Positions 35,427 to 44,916 of a stretch of 64,000 nt of DNA are shown here, one piece after another. Every line of letters starts with the position of its first letter. Position 1 is the stretch's first letter. A program made the translations under genes and the position numbers. Below the pieces are notes generated by a model. That model saw nothing but the letters and a program-made list of their open reading frames with translations, had not been told where the DNA came from and searched no databases. Source of the DNA: Clostridium aciditolerans (GTDB lineage Bacteria > Bacillota > Clostridia > Clostridiales > Clostridiaceae); assembly GCF_016316925.1 (NCBI RefSeq), contig NZ_JAEEGB010000007.1:102773-166772 (forward strand), written 5' to 3'.

Positions 35427-35915
35427 TATATCATCCTTTCTATCATTGACAGATGTTTTTAGTAATATATTCCCAAAATACCCAACTATTATTCCTACTG
35501 CAAATCATGTTACATCAAATTAACTAATTATTTCAATACAATTAATTCGACAAATTGCAACTATATATATACTAATATTCTATAATATAGCGGGCTTAAT
35601 TGTAAAGGTTTTGTAAAATAATGAATAAGTTATCAAGAATGGAAATGCAATTTCGATTATAGTAATTGATAGTTGTCTGATAAAAGACAAGCTTTGTTCA
35701 AGTTTGTGACTATTTGTCACATTTAATTCATGATAAGAATAAACATTCAATAAAGTATCTAAATATACAATTGAAGGGAGTGTTATGATTTAATTTTTCA
35801 GATAGCTTTGTATGTTTATTTCTATAAAAACAAAAGTTATAGACTTTAGTATAAAAACATTGAAAAACTTAACTAAAGTCAGTAACTATTTGTATACATA
35901 GGGGGAAATTTAGCA
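35427..35915. other. Non-coding interval with regulatory features before the repeat protein
   Basis: No gene is supported in 489 bases. A TGTGAC-N5-GTCACA dyad lies at 35705-35721, and a hairpin-like GTCTGATAAAAGAC stretch just before it. An AAGGGAG site near 35775 precedes an ATG-ATT-TAA minimal frame at 35785-35793, which I do not count as a gene. The promoter of the secreted repeat protein must be in this interval. Confidence 0.6.
35705..35721. promoter_or_regulatory. Palindromic Crp-like site upstream of the repeat protein
   Basis: TGTGAC and GTCACA surround TATTT, a perfect 6-bp dyad resembling the Crp family recognition sequence. It lies about 195 bp before the start codon. The binding protein is unknown. 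Confidence 0.4.
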
Positions 35916-38900
35916 ATGAAAAAAATTTTTTCAGGAATTTTAAGCCTGTTGCTGTTATCCTATACTGCGGTTCAAGGTACTATAGTTCAGGCAGCGGGCG
36001 CTTCAGTTGCACCAATTCCTAGCGAAGTAACTATTACAAATAATGTAGGAAAAGCAGACACTATATATGTTACTGGTGTAACTGGTGGTGATATTGTAAC
36101 CATTTATAATGCTTCAAGTGGTGGAAAAGTACTAGGTAAAAAAACTGTATCTAATCAAAAGACAGATGTAACAATATCTATATCACAGCTTGGAAGTTCT
36201 GAAGGAAGTGTTTATATAACAGTTACTTCAGCTAAAATGACAGAAAGTAGTAGAACAGAGATTAGTTATCCTGCAGAGGGTCAATCTGAGTCACCTTTAG
36301 CGGATAACATAAAAATTACAAATAATTCAGGAAAATCAGATACCATTTATGTTTCTGGTCTTGCTCCTCGTGATGTTGTAAGGATATATACTTCAGCAAC
36401 TGGTGGAAAATTACTGTGTTCTTCAACAATAGGCTCTAATAAAACAGATGCAACTATGTCTATCTCTCAACTAGGGATAAACGCTGGAAGTGTATATGCT
36501 GCAGTTACAACACAAGGAATGCATGAAAGTGATAGAGTACAAATTGATTTTCCAGGAGAAGGTCAGTCTGAAGCTCCATCCTCAAATAATATAAATATTA
36601 CAAATAATTCAGGAAAGTCAGATACTATATATGTGTCTGGTCTCGCTGCTGGTGATAAAGTTAATGTATATAATGCAGCTACTGGCGGAAAATTACTGTG
36701 TTCTTCAACAGTAGGTTCACAAAAGACTGAAATATCATTAACTATATCACAAATCGGAACTGCTGCTGGTAATGTTTATGTTTCTGTGAAAAGCCCAGGA
36801 TTATTAGAAAGCACTAGAACTGAAGTAGGTTTTTCTGCAGAAGGTCAATCCGATATAATACAAGCAGATAATGTAACAGTTACTAACAATTCTGGTAAAT
36901 CTGATACAATACACGTTACTGGCCTTACCCAAGGAGATAAAGTAAATGTGTATAATGCTTCCACTGGTGGAAAATTGCTTGGATCAGCAGTGGCATCATC
37001 AGATTCCAGCGCAACAGTTAGCATAGGACAACTCGGAACTGCAGCAGGAAATGTTTACATTTCTATTACTACTCCTGGAATGCTTGAAAGCTCTAGGAAA
37101 AAAGTAAGTTATTCTGCAGAATCTCAGTCTAACTCAGTAGATACTGAGAATATAGTAGTTACTAATAACGCAGGAAAAGCAGATACTATATATGTATCTC
37201 AGTTAAATGCTGGTGACTTAGTAAAAGTATATGATAGTGCTAGTGGTGGTAATTTACTTGCATCTGCAACAGTACCGGATAGTGCTACAGATGTAACTAT
37301 ATCAGTACCTCAGCTTGGATCTGCAGCTGGAAGTGTTTATGTTTCTATAACTGGCAAAGGTAAGCTAGAAAGTAGTAGAGCACAAGTTGATTATTCTTCT
37401 GAGTCTAAGTCTGATTCATTAGATGCAAATAATGTATCTATTACTAATAGATCAGGAAGTGCAGACACTGTTAGTGTAAGTGGCCTTTCTCAAAATGATG
37501 TTATAAAAGTATATGATTTAGCTAAAGGCGGAAATCTGCTTGCATCTGCTACAGTAGCCTCAGGTGAAACAAATGCAACAATATCTATTGCACAGCTTGG
37601 AACAACGGCTGGTAGTGTTTATGTCTCTCGAACTAGTTTAAATAAAGCTGAAAGTGATAGAATAAAAATTGATTATTTAGCCGAAGCGAAATCCAGTGAT
37701 CCTAAAGCAGAAAACATAATCGTTACTAATAATGCTGGAATGAATGACACTGTACAAATAAATGGACTTTCTGCCAATGATGTAGTAAAAGTCTATGATT
37801 CCCCTCAAGGCGGCATTGTACTTGGCTCTGCAACTGTGGACAATTATCAAACAGAAGCAACAGTCTCAATTCCACAGCTTGGAAATGATGCAGGAAGTGT
37901 ATATATTTCTGTAACTAGTACTAATAAAGGTGAAAGCGGCAGGACTCAAGTAGGATTTTCTGCAGAGTCTAAATCCAAATCGCCAGTAACTAGTAAAATA
38001 TCTATTATAAATAACGCAGGAATGGCTAGCACAGTAACAGTCTCTGGAGTTACCGGAAATGATGTAGTAAAGGTATATGACTCTGCTCAAGGTGGTACCT
38101 TACTTGGTTCTGGAACTGTAGGAACATATGATACAGAAGCGACAATATCTGTTACACAACTTGGTTCTGAAGCAGGTAATGTGTTTGTTTCTATTACTAG
38201 TAAAGGAAAGCTTGAAAGCGATAGAGTTCAAGCAGCGTATTCTGCAAAGCTTGTAAGCAGCGCACCTAATGCCGCAAATATAATTGTTGAAAACAATGCA
38301 GGTATAAAAGATACTGTAAAACTTGCAGGTCTTCAATCAAATGACATAGTAAAAGTATACGATAGTGCACAAGGTGGTAATTTATTAGGTTCTGCTACAG
38401 TGTCCGGTGACAGTATGGAAGCAATCGTGTCCATAACACAGCTTGGTGTTAGTTCTGGAACTATCTATGTATCTTTAACAAGTACAGGAAAAACAGAAAG
38501 CAGCCGAACTGCAGTACAATATAATGCTGAATCTCAATCTAATGATTTATCTATAGGTGATATAACTATAGAAAATAATTCTGGAACATCCGACATTATT
38601 ACTGTTACAGGCGTAGCTACTAACGATGTAGTTAAAGTTTATAGTTCTGAAGTAGGCGGAAGTTTACTTGGAACTGCAACAGTATCCAGTGGTAATTCTC
38701 AAGCTATTGTTACTATATCACAGCTTGGAACTAATGCTGGAAGCGTATATATTTCCGTAATAAGATCTGGAAAAACAGAAAGTAATAGGGTTAAAGCGGA
38801 TTACCTTGCAGAGTCATCAGCACCTGTTATAGGAAATATATTTATTACAAACAATGCTGTAATCTCAGATACAGTGACAGTTAAGAACTTAACAGCTAAT

Positions 38901-39380
38901 GATGTTGTTAAAGTTTATGATGCTGCACAAGGTGGTAATTTACTAGGTTATGCTGTTGTTTCCGCTAACAGTAATGAAGTTACTGTTACAATTTCACAGT
39001 TAACTACCGCTTCAGGAAGTGTGTATGTTTCCGTTACAAATTTCGGAAAGTGTGAAAGTAAAAGAACAAAAGCTGATTATATAGCTGAGCAAACATCAGC
39101 TGCTCTTTATCCAGGAAACGTTAGTATTGTGAATAATGCAGTTGGTACATCTGATGTAATAACAGTAAATAATCTATCATCAAATGATTTAATAAAGGTT
39201 TATGATGCTGCTACTGGAGGAAACCTAATTGGTACCGCAGTAGTTTCATCTAATGATACACAAGCAACTATTACTATATCTCAACTTAGTACAAGTGCTG
39301 GAAGTGTGTACATCACAGTTACAAGTCTTGGTAAGATTGAAAGCAGTAGAACTAAAATTGATTATACTGCTGAAAATTAA
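35916..39380 (+). CDS. Secreted protein of twelve tandem beta-sandwich repeats
   Basis: A 27-residue signal peptide (MKKIFSG, hydrophobic core, ending VQAAG) is followed by twelve repeats of about 94 residues that fill the rest of the 1154-residue protein. Each has ITNNAGxxDTIxV, a GLxxNDVVKVYDxAxGGNLLGSATV segment, given here as DVVKVYDS and GGNLLGSA, then SISQLGxxAGSVYVSVT and GKxESxRT. This looks like an extracellular Ig-like or beta-sandwich repeat fold. No catalytic domain, SLH, LPXTG or membrane anchor exists, and it ends right after repeat 12. It may form surface fibres or adhesins. Repeats diverge enough to avoid near-identity in most pairs. Confidence 0.9.
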   Translation: MKKIFSGILSLLLLSYTAVQGTIVQAAGASVAPIPSEVTITNNVGKADTIYVTGVTGGDIVTIYNASSGGKVLGKKTVSNQKTDVTISISQLGSSEGSVYITVTSAKMTESSRTEISYPAEGQSESPLADNIKITNNSGKSDTIYVSGLAPRDVVRIYTSATGGKLLCSSTIGSNKTDATMSISQLGINAGSVYAAVTTQGMHESDRVQIDFPGEGQSEAPSSNNINITNNSGKSDTIYVSGLAAGDKVNVYNAATGGKLLCSSTVGSQKTEISLTISQIGTAAGNVYVSVKSPGLLESTRTEVGFSAEGQSDIIQADNVTVTNNSGKSDTIHVTGLTQGDKVNVYNASTGGKLLGSAVASSDSSATVSIGQLGTAAGNVYISITTPGMLESSRKKVSYSAESQSNSVDTENIVVTNNAGKADTIYVSQLNAGDLVKVYDSASGGNLLASATVPDSATDVTISVPQLGSAAGSVYVSITGKGKLESSRAQVDYSSESKSDSLDANNVSITNRSGSADTVSVSGLSQNDVIKVYDLAKGGNLLASATVASGETNATISIAQLGTTAGSVYVSRTSLNKAESDRIKIDYLAEAKSSDPKAENIIVTNNAGMNDTVQINGLSANDVVKVYDSPQGGIVLGSATVDNYQTEATVSIPQLGNDAGSVYISVTSTNKGESGRTQVGFSAESKSKSPVTSKISIINNAGMASTVTVSGVTGNDVVKVYDSAQGGTLLGSGTVGTYDTEATISVTQLGSEAGNVFVSITSKGKLESDRVQAAYSAKLVSSAPNAANIIVENNAGIKDTVKLAGLQSNDIVKVYDSAQGGNLLGSATVSGDSMEAIVSITQLGVSSGTIYVSLTSTGKTESSRTAVQYNAESQSNDLSIGDITIENNSGTSDIITVTGVATNDVVKVYSSEVGGSLLGTATVSSGNSQAIVTISQLGTNAGSVYISVIRSGKTESNRVKADYLAESSAPVIGNIFITNNAVISDTVTVKNLTANDVVKVYDAAQGGNLLGYAVVSANSNEVTVTISQLTTASGSVYVSVTNFGKCESKRTKADYIAEQTSAALYPGNVSIVNNAVGTSDVITVNNLSSNDLIKVYDAATGGNLIGTAVVSSNDTQATITISQLSTSAGSVYITVTSLGKIESSRTKIDYTAEN

Positions 39381-39420
39381 AAATTTAAGTTTACTTTAGT
39401 AATACTTATTTAAAAATGAC

Positions 39421-39468
39421 AAAAACCTTGTTTAGTATAAGCTTTGCTCAACTAAACAGGGTTTTTAT
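39421..39468 (+). terminator. Terminator after the repeat protein
   Basis: AAAAACCTTGTTTAGT and ACTAAACAGGGTTTTT pair with a 14-nt loop, followed by T's. Confidence 0.85.
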
Positions 39469-39490
39469 CTATTAACACCCTATTGAGTAT

Positions 39491-40498
39491 TTAATTTTTT
39501 ACTAAGTCAAAGACAGCTCTAACTTCTCCTATCTCTTCTCTTATATTGTTCAAGTTTTTGCCAACTCTATACTTTTGTAGAGCTATACTTTCATTTTCCT
39601 CCAAAACTCCTAAGTCCTCTAGGCATTTTATAACTGTTGGCCACACCGCCCTATAATTGCCGTCCTCTACTTTTATTGCTATTCCAAGGTCTCTGTCTTT
39701 TACACCAATACAGTATACTGCCTCAGCTCCTAGCTTCCCTATAAGTTTACCCTTAGTATTTTTTATAAGTTCAGTACAGAAGCCATTTGTACCAGAAATC
39801 ATTTCTGGAGCTTTATTCATGGCTCTGAACACTCTGTCACAAGCATCCTTATATTCCTTTGATAAAGAATTTGCATTTGCCAACTTCGCAAAACCCAAGG
39901 CCATATTATATAAAGGCATACCATATACTGGTACAGTACACCCATCTATTCCTAAGTAAATTTCATCTTTATTTATTTCGCAAATTTTTGCGACAATACT
40001 CTTTAGCTCTCTTTGAATTGAGTGGTTTTCTATATTATAATTATTAATGCTGTATCCTTTATGAATACATACTGCAAGCATTCCTGAATGTTTTCCAGAG
40101 CAATCTGTATGCGTAGGCTTCAGTTTAACATGGTTCCATATAAGTTCTTTTGCATATTTAGGACTTAAAGATAATGTAGCTCCGCATAGTAAATTGTCAA
40201 CTGAAAGCCCTATCTTATTTAATATTCCTTCTACTACTTTTCTATGAAAATCCTCTCCATAATGTGATGCGCACATTATGGCAAGCTCTTCCTCTGTAAA
40301 ATTAAACCTATCTGCCGCTCCACTTAAGATTACATTTAATGTTTGAATAGGCTTAGCTGCTGAACGCATAAAACTAACTTTGTAGGGATTCCCAACGTGA
40401 TATAATAGTTGTCCTTTACTGTCAACTACAGCTATATAACCTCTATGAATACTTTCAACCAAAGGCCCTCTGGTAACGTTTACAAGAACTTCTGACAT
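39491..40498 (-). CDS. Asparaginase-II family protein
   Basis: The 335-residue protein belongs to the pfam06089 asparaginase-like family, known from a few plant-bacterium and Firmicute proteins. It carries LVNVTRGPLVESIHRG at the start, FMRSAAKPIQTLNVI, a CASHYGEDFHRK block and DCSGKHSGMLAVC, which hold the conserved Ser, Lys and His. It probably hydrolyses L-asparagine, but family substrate data are limited. An AAGGAGG site lies before the ATG. Confidence 0.87.
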   Translation of the reverse strand: MSEVLVNVTRGPLVESIHRGYIAVVDSKGQLLYHVGNPYKVSFMRSAAKPIQTLNVILSGAADRFNFTEEELAIMCASHYGEDFHRKVVEGILNKIGLSVDNLLCGATLSLSPKYAKELIWNHVKLKPTHTDCSGKHSGMLAVCIHKGYSINNYNIENHSIQRELKSIVAKICEINKDEIYLGIDGCTVPVYGMPLYNMALGFAKLANANSLSKEYKDACDRVFRAMNKAPEMISGTNGFCTELIKNTKGKLIGKLGAEAVYCIGVKDRDLGIAIKVEDGNYRAVWPTVIKCLEDLGVLEENESIALQKYRVGKNLNNIREEIGEVRAVFDLVKN

Positions 40499-40724
40499 AC
40501 TAACCCTCCTTTTGGGTACACATTCTCTTAATTACAGCCAAACTCCACCTGATGCCAATAATTCTGTTTATATAATTATAATATTAAGTATTTCAGTATA
40601 TTCTCCTATAAAATTAAAAGCTCAGTAATTTATAAACATTTCCTATTTTAGAATATTTAATGCCTGTTTTATATATTAATGTATAGATATTATTAATTTT
40701 TGATGATAAATTATCAAAAGTAAT

Positions 40725-41396
40725 TTGGAGGTGTTTCTAATATATTCTATAAATTTTAATGGAAAACAGATAACATTCTCTAGTACTAACAATGCCTTTC
40801 ATACTTATTGGCCTCATGATGAAAATATAAAGGAGAAGAATATTGAATTTAATAGGCTCTGTTCTGAAGCTTATAGAAATTCTGAAAAAATAATAATACA
40901 AGAAACTGATTATGGATTTAATGAAGAATTGATTATGTATAATAGCTATCTTTTCTGCTTTATTTCTAGTAATTCTCATAAGATATTGTTTAATTATATA
41001 TACGCCAATGATTTATTTTTAAATAATACTTTCCCTAACCTAACCAAATATCAGATATCTAAAATTCATGATATCTCACCAGAGGAAGTTATAGGCGATG
41101 TTAAAATTACTCTTTATAATGGTACTAGTATTGTTTATAATGTAATTCCAAGCTTTGATGCCTTTTTAAGCTATTCTTCTATAAACAGTACAATACTGCA
41201 TAACAGTTCAGCAGAAAAACTTCTCTTTAGAGATTTTTTATACGACCTGACTGTCTCTAAAATTAATGTTTCCTCAATAGACTCTAATTTAGGCTTAACT
41301 ATAGCTTTGAAGGATTCTCCGCATTTATTTAACTATTTATATTTTGATAATCTTATGATAATTACTAACTATCAAAAGAACATTTCATATAGTTAA
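40725..41396 (+). CDS. Hypothetical protein with uncertain start
   Basis: The frame codes for about 218-223 residues with no recognised domain, signal or membrane segment. It is rich in Tyr, Asn, Ser and Ile; a middle part (DISPEEVIGDVKITLYNGTS) is split here as ISPEEVIGDVKI. The frame begins at TTG (40725), but that overlaps the strong GGAGGTG site at 40727-40733. The only codon at the right distance in frame is ATA at 40740, which is not a standard start. Either a rare AUA start is used, the base differs from ATG in a mutant or misread, or translation begins at TTG/GTG. Confidence 0.7.
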   Translation: MEVFLIYSINFNGKQITFSSTNNAFHTYWPHDENIKEKNIEFNRLCSEAYRNSEKIIIQETDYGFNEELIMYNSYLFCFISSNSHKILFNYIYANDLFLNNTFPNLTKYQISKIHDISPEEVIGDVKITLYNGTSIVYNVIPSFDAFLSYSSINSTILHNSSAEKLLFRDFLYDLTVSKINVSSIDSNLGLTIALKDSPHLFNYLYFDNLMIITNYQKNISYS

Positions 41397-41428
41397 ATGT
41401 TTCATATATAATTAAAATAATTTTAAAT

Positions 41429-41466
41429 AAAAGAGCATTCCTCTATAAATAAGAATGCTCTTTTTA
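41429..41466 (-). terminator. Terminator after the ahb cassette
   Basis: AAAAGAGCATTC and GAATGCTCTTTT form a 12-bp stem just past the ahbB-like stop, with T's on the operon strand. Confidence 0.88.
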
Positions 41467-41469
41467 TTA

Positions 41470-41937
41470 TCAATCGAAATATCTTTTGCTGCTCTTTTTC
41501 AATTCTTTTAAACTATATAAGACCTTATAATCTTGGATTTTTATACTCTTTGCTATTTGCCCTATGACATTTTCACAATAATCAGTGCTTTCTCCGTGAA
41601 TCATTGTAAAAAGATTGTAAGGCCACCCATCAAAAGTTGGCCGCTGATAGCAATGGGTTACTTCTTTGAATAGACATATTGTTTTAGCGGTTTCTTCAAT
41701 TTTATTTTTAGGTATTACCCATACTACCATTGCATTATATTTAAATCCTGCTTGCCTATGATATAGTATTCCCCCTACCCTTCTAAGAATGCCTCTATCT
41801 TGAAGATCCTTGACTTTATCTAATACCTCTTTTTCTGTAATACCAACTTCTTCTGCTATTTTTTTGTATGGTTCTTTTACTAAAGGAATGTCTCCAGAAA
41901 GCTTGCTAATAATAGTCTTCTCTATTGAATTAAACAT
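41470..41937 (-). CDS. ahbB: Sirohaem decarboxylase subunit, AhbB-like (Lrp/AsnC fold)
   Basis: AhbA and AhbB together remove two carboxyl groups from sirohaem on the alternative haem pathway. This 155-residue member of the Lrp-like fold has HTH-like N-terminal residues (IAEEVGITEKEVLDKV) and the AhbB-type PTFDGWPYNLFTMIHG block holding the active-site residues. It lies four bases after ahbA with a GGGGGG site. Called AhbB rather than NirH from its match to that block; exact designation inferred. Confidence 0.88.
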   Translation of the reverse strand: MFNSIEKTIISKLSGDIPLVKEPYKKIAEEVGITEKEVLDKVKDLQDRGILRRVGGILYHRQAGFKYNAMVVWVIPKNKIEETAKTICLFKEVTHCYQRPTFDGWPYNLFTMIHGESTDYCENVIGQIAKSIKIQDYKVLYSLKELKKSSKRYFD

Positions 41938-41940
41938 CTT

Positions 41941-42396
41941 TTACCCCCCATTGATATGAAAAGTAGCTCTAATTTTAAAAAGTTTAACCGAAGGCAAATT
42001 AATTATTCTATTAATTTCTGCTTTAGATTTTATATCCCTTATAACTTCATCTATCTTTTCTTTTGACTGCGCTATTATTGTAAACCACATATTATAATGG
42101 TGATTTCTGATATAATTATGTGTCACTTCCTCATATTTATTAATTATTTTTGATACATCTTCAATTCTTTTTTCTGGAACACTAATTGCACATAAAGTAC
42201 TTACATATCCCAATTTCTTCGAATCAAAAATGCCCCCTATTCTTCTTATGAAGGTTTCTCTTTTTAACTTTTCTAGCCTATTTATAACCTCTTCTTCTGT
42301 AATTCCAAGTTTTTCACCTATAGTTAGAAATGGTCTTGACTCCACAGGTAGGCCATTCTGAACTAAATTAAGCAGCTTTTTATCTATATTATCCAT
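41941..42396 (-). CDS. ahbA: Sirohaem decarboxylase subunit, AhbA-like (Lrp/AsnC fold)
   Basis: This 151-residue partner has the same fold, with IGEKLGITEEEVINRLEKLK at the N-terminus and EEVTHNYIRNHHYNMWFT in the middle, where two histidines are conserved in AhbA. It forms the decarboxylase with the next gene. The GAGGTG site and 10-bp gap after the radical-SAM gene support a four-gene operon. Confidence 0.88.
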   Translation of the reverse strand: MDNIDKKLLNLVQNGLPVESRPFLTIGEKLGITEEEVINRLEKLKRETFIRRIGGIFDSKKLGYVSTLCAISVPEKRIEDVSKIINKYEEVTHNYIRNHHYNMWFTIIAQSKEKIDEVIRDIKSKAEINRIINLPSVKLFKIRATFHINGG

Positions 42397-42405
42397 GTAA
42401 CACCT

Positions 42406-43422
42406 CTATTGAATTTTTACATTTTCTTCATTATTAGAGTATTTGCATATAGAGTCTCCAGCCATATAGTTGCCATCACTATAGTAAGCAGCCCTTGCCC
42501 TACATCCTCCACAAGAATTTTTATATTTGCAATTTCCACAGCTGCCGCCATAATTAAGTGTTCTAAGCTCATTAAAAATCTCACTATTTTTCCATATGTC
42601 ACTAAAAGGAACTTCTCTTACATTGCCTGCTACTTTATTCAAATAGGCACAAGGCTGTACATCTCCTTTAGGGCTTATGATACAATAACTTGTTCCTGCC
42701 AGACACCCTTTGCTGAATCTTGTTTCTACACCTAGTTCTTTTGCTATTCTAACAAATTGCGGTGCACAAGTAGGTTTTATTTCTATATTAACTTCTTTCT
42801 TTTTAGACATAATGATTTTTAATAACTCTTCATATTCCTCTTTATTAAGAGATTCATCTGCAATATTTTCACCTCTGCCAGTGGGAACTAAAAAAAATGG
42901 ATAATGGGCAACTCCACCCATAGCAACAGTAAAATCTATTATATTTGTAACCTCATCTTTATTCCAATCCATAACTGTAGTATGAATTTGAAAAGGTAAT
43001 CCTATATCCCTGCAGTTTTTCATTCCATACAGTGCATCTCTCCATGCGTTTTTATACCTTCTAAATTTATCATGCTTGTTTCCATTTAAGCTATCTAGAC
43101 TTATTCCTACAGCTTTTAATCCACATTCCTTTAACTTTGATGCTACTTCTTTAGTAATAAGCGTACCATTTGTACCTATAACTGGCCTTAAGTTTAATTC
43201 ATTAGCATAGGCTATAAGTTCAAATATATCTTCTCTAACCAGTGGTTCTCCACCAGAAAAAATCATTATTTTAAAGCCTGCCTTAGAAATCTCTCTTATG
43301 AGTGATTTCCCTTCTTCTGTTGTAAGTTCACCATTATTTTTTTCTCCTGCATCTCTATAACAATGATCACAATACATATTGCATTTATTTGTAATATTCC
43401 AAGACATTATCATTTTGTTCAT
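42406..43422 (-). CDS. ahbD: Radical-SAM haem synthase, AhbD/NirJ2-like
   Basis: AhbD turns iron-coproporphyrin III to haem by oxidative decarboxylation on two propionates. The 338-residue protein has the radical-SAM motif CNMYCDHCY near residue 14, FSGGEPLVRED, and a C-terminal SPASM-like region with CxxxCxxC-type clusters (GNCKYKNSCGGCRARA) for extra iron-sulfur clusters. The GCLAGTSYCIISPKGDVQPC block is typical of AhbD. The ATG at 43422 has an AGGGGG immediately ahead and an AAGGTG 10 bp upstream; an internal ATG at 43413 is possible. Confidence 0.88.
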   Translation of the reverse strand: MNKMIMSWNITNKCNMYCDHCYRDAGEKNNGELTTEEGKSLIREISKAGFKIMIFSGGEPLVREDIFELIAYANELNLRPVIGTNGTLITKEVASKLKECGLKAVGISLDSLNGNKHDKFRRYKNAWRDALYGMKNCRDIGLPFQIHTTVMDWNKDEVTNIIDFTVAMGGVAHYPFFLVPTGRGENIADESLNKEEYEELLKIIMSKKKEVNIEIKPTCAPQFVRIAKELGVETRFSKGCLAGTSYCIISPKGDVQPCAYLNKVAGNVREVPFSDIWKNSEIFNELRTLNYGGSCGNCKYKNSCGGCRARAAYYSDGNYMAGDSICKYSNNEENVKIQ

Positions 43423-43465
43423 TCCCCCTAATCACCTTAAAACGAAGTAAAGTGTTTCCTGTCAA

Positions 43466-44629
43466 TTATAATCCTATTTCTTTATCACTTAAGTAACAAG
43501 CGGGATCCGACTCCCAAAAGTCTCCACTTACAGCTTCTGCTCTAGCTCTAAAATTTCCATTACATATTGATAGCCATTTACAGCTGCTGCATCTACCTTT
43601 TAATAAAGTTTTCCTATTCCTTAATCCTTGAATTATAGGATGTGAATTATTTTTCCATAGGTCACTAAATTTACTATCTCTTATGTTACCGAAAGTATGC
43701 TGCCATGTAAATTGATCTGGGTGAACATCACCCCTATAATCCACATTTCCAAAGGCCATGCCAGATCTATTGCCTCCATTCATACTTATTAAGTTCAAGA
43801 CCTTAGATGCTAATTCAGGATGTTTTTTTTGTGCTTGTAAATATATATATACTGCGTCTGCATGATTATCTACAGTTAAAATTTCATATTCTTTTCCAAG
43901 TTCAATTGTTTTTTCAATTATTAAATCCATAGCGTCTCTTGTTTCTTCCTTTGTTATATCATCCTTTATCATTTCACTTCCTCTTCCAGAATAGACAAGA
44001 TGATAAAAACACACTCTCGGTATTTTTTCTTCTTTAATAAGCCTAAAAATATCCTCAAGTTGGTCATAATTATGACGATTTATAGTAAATCTAAGTCCTA
44101 CCTTTTGACCTATTTCCAAGCAGTTTCTTATTCCACTTAAAGCCTTATCAAAGCTTCCTTTAGTTCTTCTAAAATCATCATGCCTGGATCCAATTCCATC
44201 TAAACTAACTCCAACATATCCTACATTTAGACTTTTTAAACTTTTACAGACATCTTTATCAAGTAATGTGCCATTTGTAGAAATAGTACTTCTTATATTC
44301 TTTTTATTTGAATGTTCTATTAACTCAAAGATATCGCTTCGAATTAATGGCTCACCACCAGAAAAAAGTATAACTGGTACTTTAAAATTACCTAAATCTT
44401 CAATAAAATACTTAGCTTCCTCAGTGCTTAATTCTCCATCATGCTTATTGCAATCTGAATCTGCGTAGCAATGTAAACATTTTAAGTTGCAAGCCTTTGT
44501 ACAATTCCATACAACTACCGGACCTCTACCTGGACTTACTCCATATTTTTCATCTGAAGCACCTTTAATATAACGAAGTTTGTCTCCAAAATTTTCAGAA
44601 TCACATAACAGTTTTGTAACACTAATCAT
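43466..44629 (-). CDS. ahbC: Radical-SAM deacetylase, AhbC/NirJ1-like
   Basis: AhbC removes acetate side chains from didecarboxysirohaem to give iron-coproporphyrin III. The 387-residue protein has an N-terminal WNCTKACNLKCLHCYADSD with CxxxCxxC, FSGGEPLIRSD, and a C-terminal cluster region (SCKWLSICNGNFRARA) with the AhbC-type GNVDYRGDVHPDQFTW, given here as NVDYRGDVHPDQF. It is the first gene of the cassette. The ATG at 44629 has no clear SD; an AGGAG lies about 55 bp upstream, before a tiny TTG-started frame. Confidence 0.88.
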   Translation of the reverse strand: MISVTKLLCDSENFGDKLRYIKGASDEKYGVSPGRGPVVVWNCTKACNLKCLHCYADSDCNKHDGELSTEEAKYFIEDLGNFKVPVILFSGGEPLIRSDIFELIEHSNKKNIRSTISTNGTLLDKDVCKSLKSLNVGYVGVSLDGIGSRHDDFRRTKGSFDKALSGIRNCLEIGQKVGLRFTINRHNYDQLEDIFRLIKEEKIPRVCFYHLVYSGRGSEMIKDDITKEETRDAMDLIIEKTIELGKEYEILTVDNHADAVYIYLQAQKKHPELASKVLNLISMNGGNRSGMAFGNVDYRGDVHPDQFTWQHTFGNIRDSKFSDLWKNNSHPIIQGLRNRKTLLKGRCSSCKWLSICNGNFRARAEAVSGDFWESDPACYLSDKEIGL

Positions 44630-44846
44630 ATTTAATTTTTATTGAGATAATTTATTAAGTTAAACTATCTTCAATATAATCTCCTTTCTGTGCGAATGCT
44701 TTCTACATTATACATTTTATTAGTAATTTTACACTTAAATACTAAAAAACAAAAGAAGTATTTAAAATATACTATTACCATTGGATAAATGGTAAATTAT
44801 GAGTTATAATAAACTGGAATAAAGTGAAACTTAAGTTATATATAGA

Positions 44847-44880
44847 GGTACTAGGTCGAAAGTTAACTTTCTAGTTAGTT
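44847..44880. repeat. Solo end of the intergenic palindromic repeat
   Basis: GGTACTAGGTCGAAAGTTAAC then TTTCTAGTTAG resembles the ends of the elements at 1.8 and 58.15 kb, including the flanking GTACTAGG-type sequence. It lies about 40 bp before the acetyltransferase and appears to be a remnant. The 287-base interval 44630-44916 otherwise holds only AT-rich DNA and the ahbC upstream region. Confidence 0.6.
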
Positions 44881-44916
44881 TCTTTATATATATATATTAA
44901 ATCAAGAGGTGAAGAA

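Noticed and set aside
35785-35793. ATG-ATT-TAA minimal frame behind an AAGGGAG site
   Set aside because: A two-codon peptide cannot be supported as a gene; it may be chance.
37866-38336. Antisense open frames inside the repeat protein
   Set aside because: They arise from the repeated codon pattern of the sense gene and have no ribosome site or known domain.
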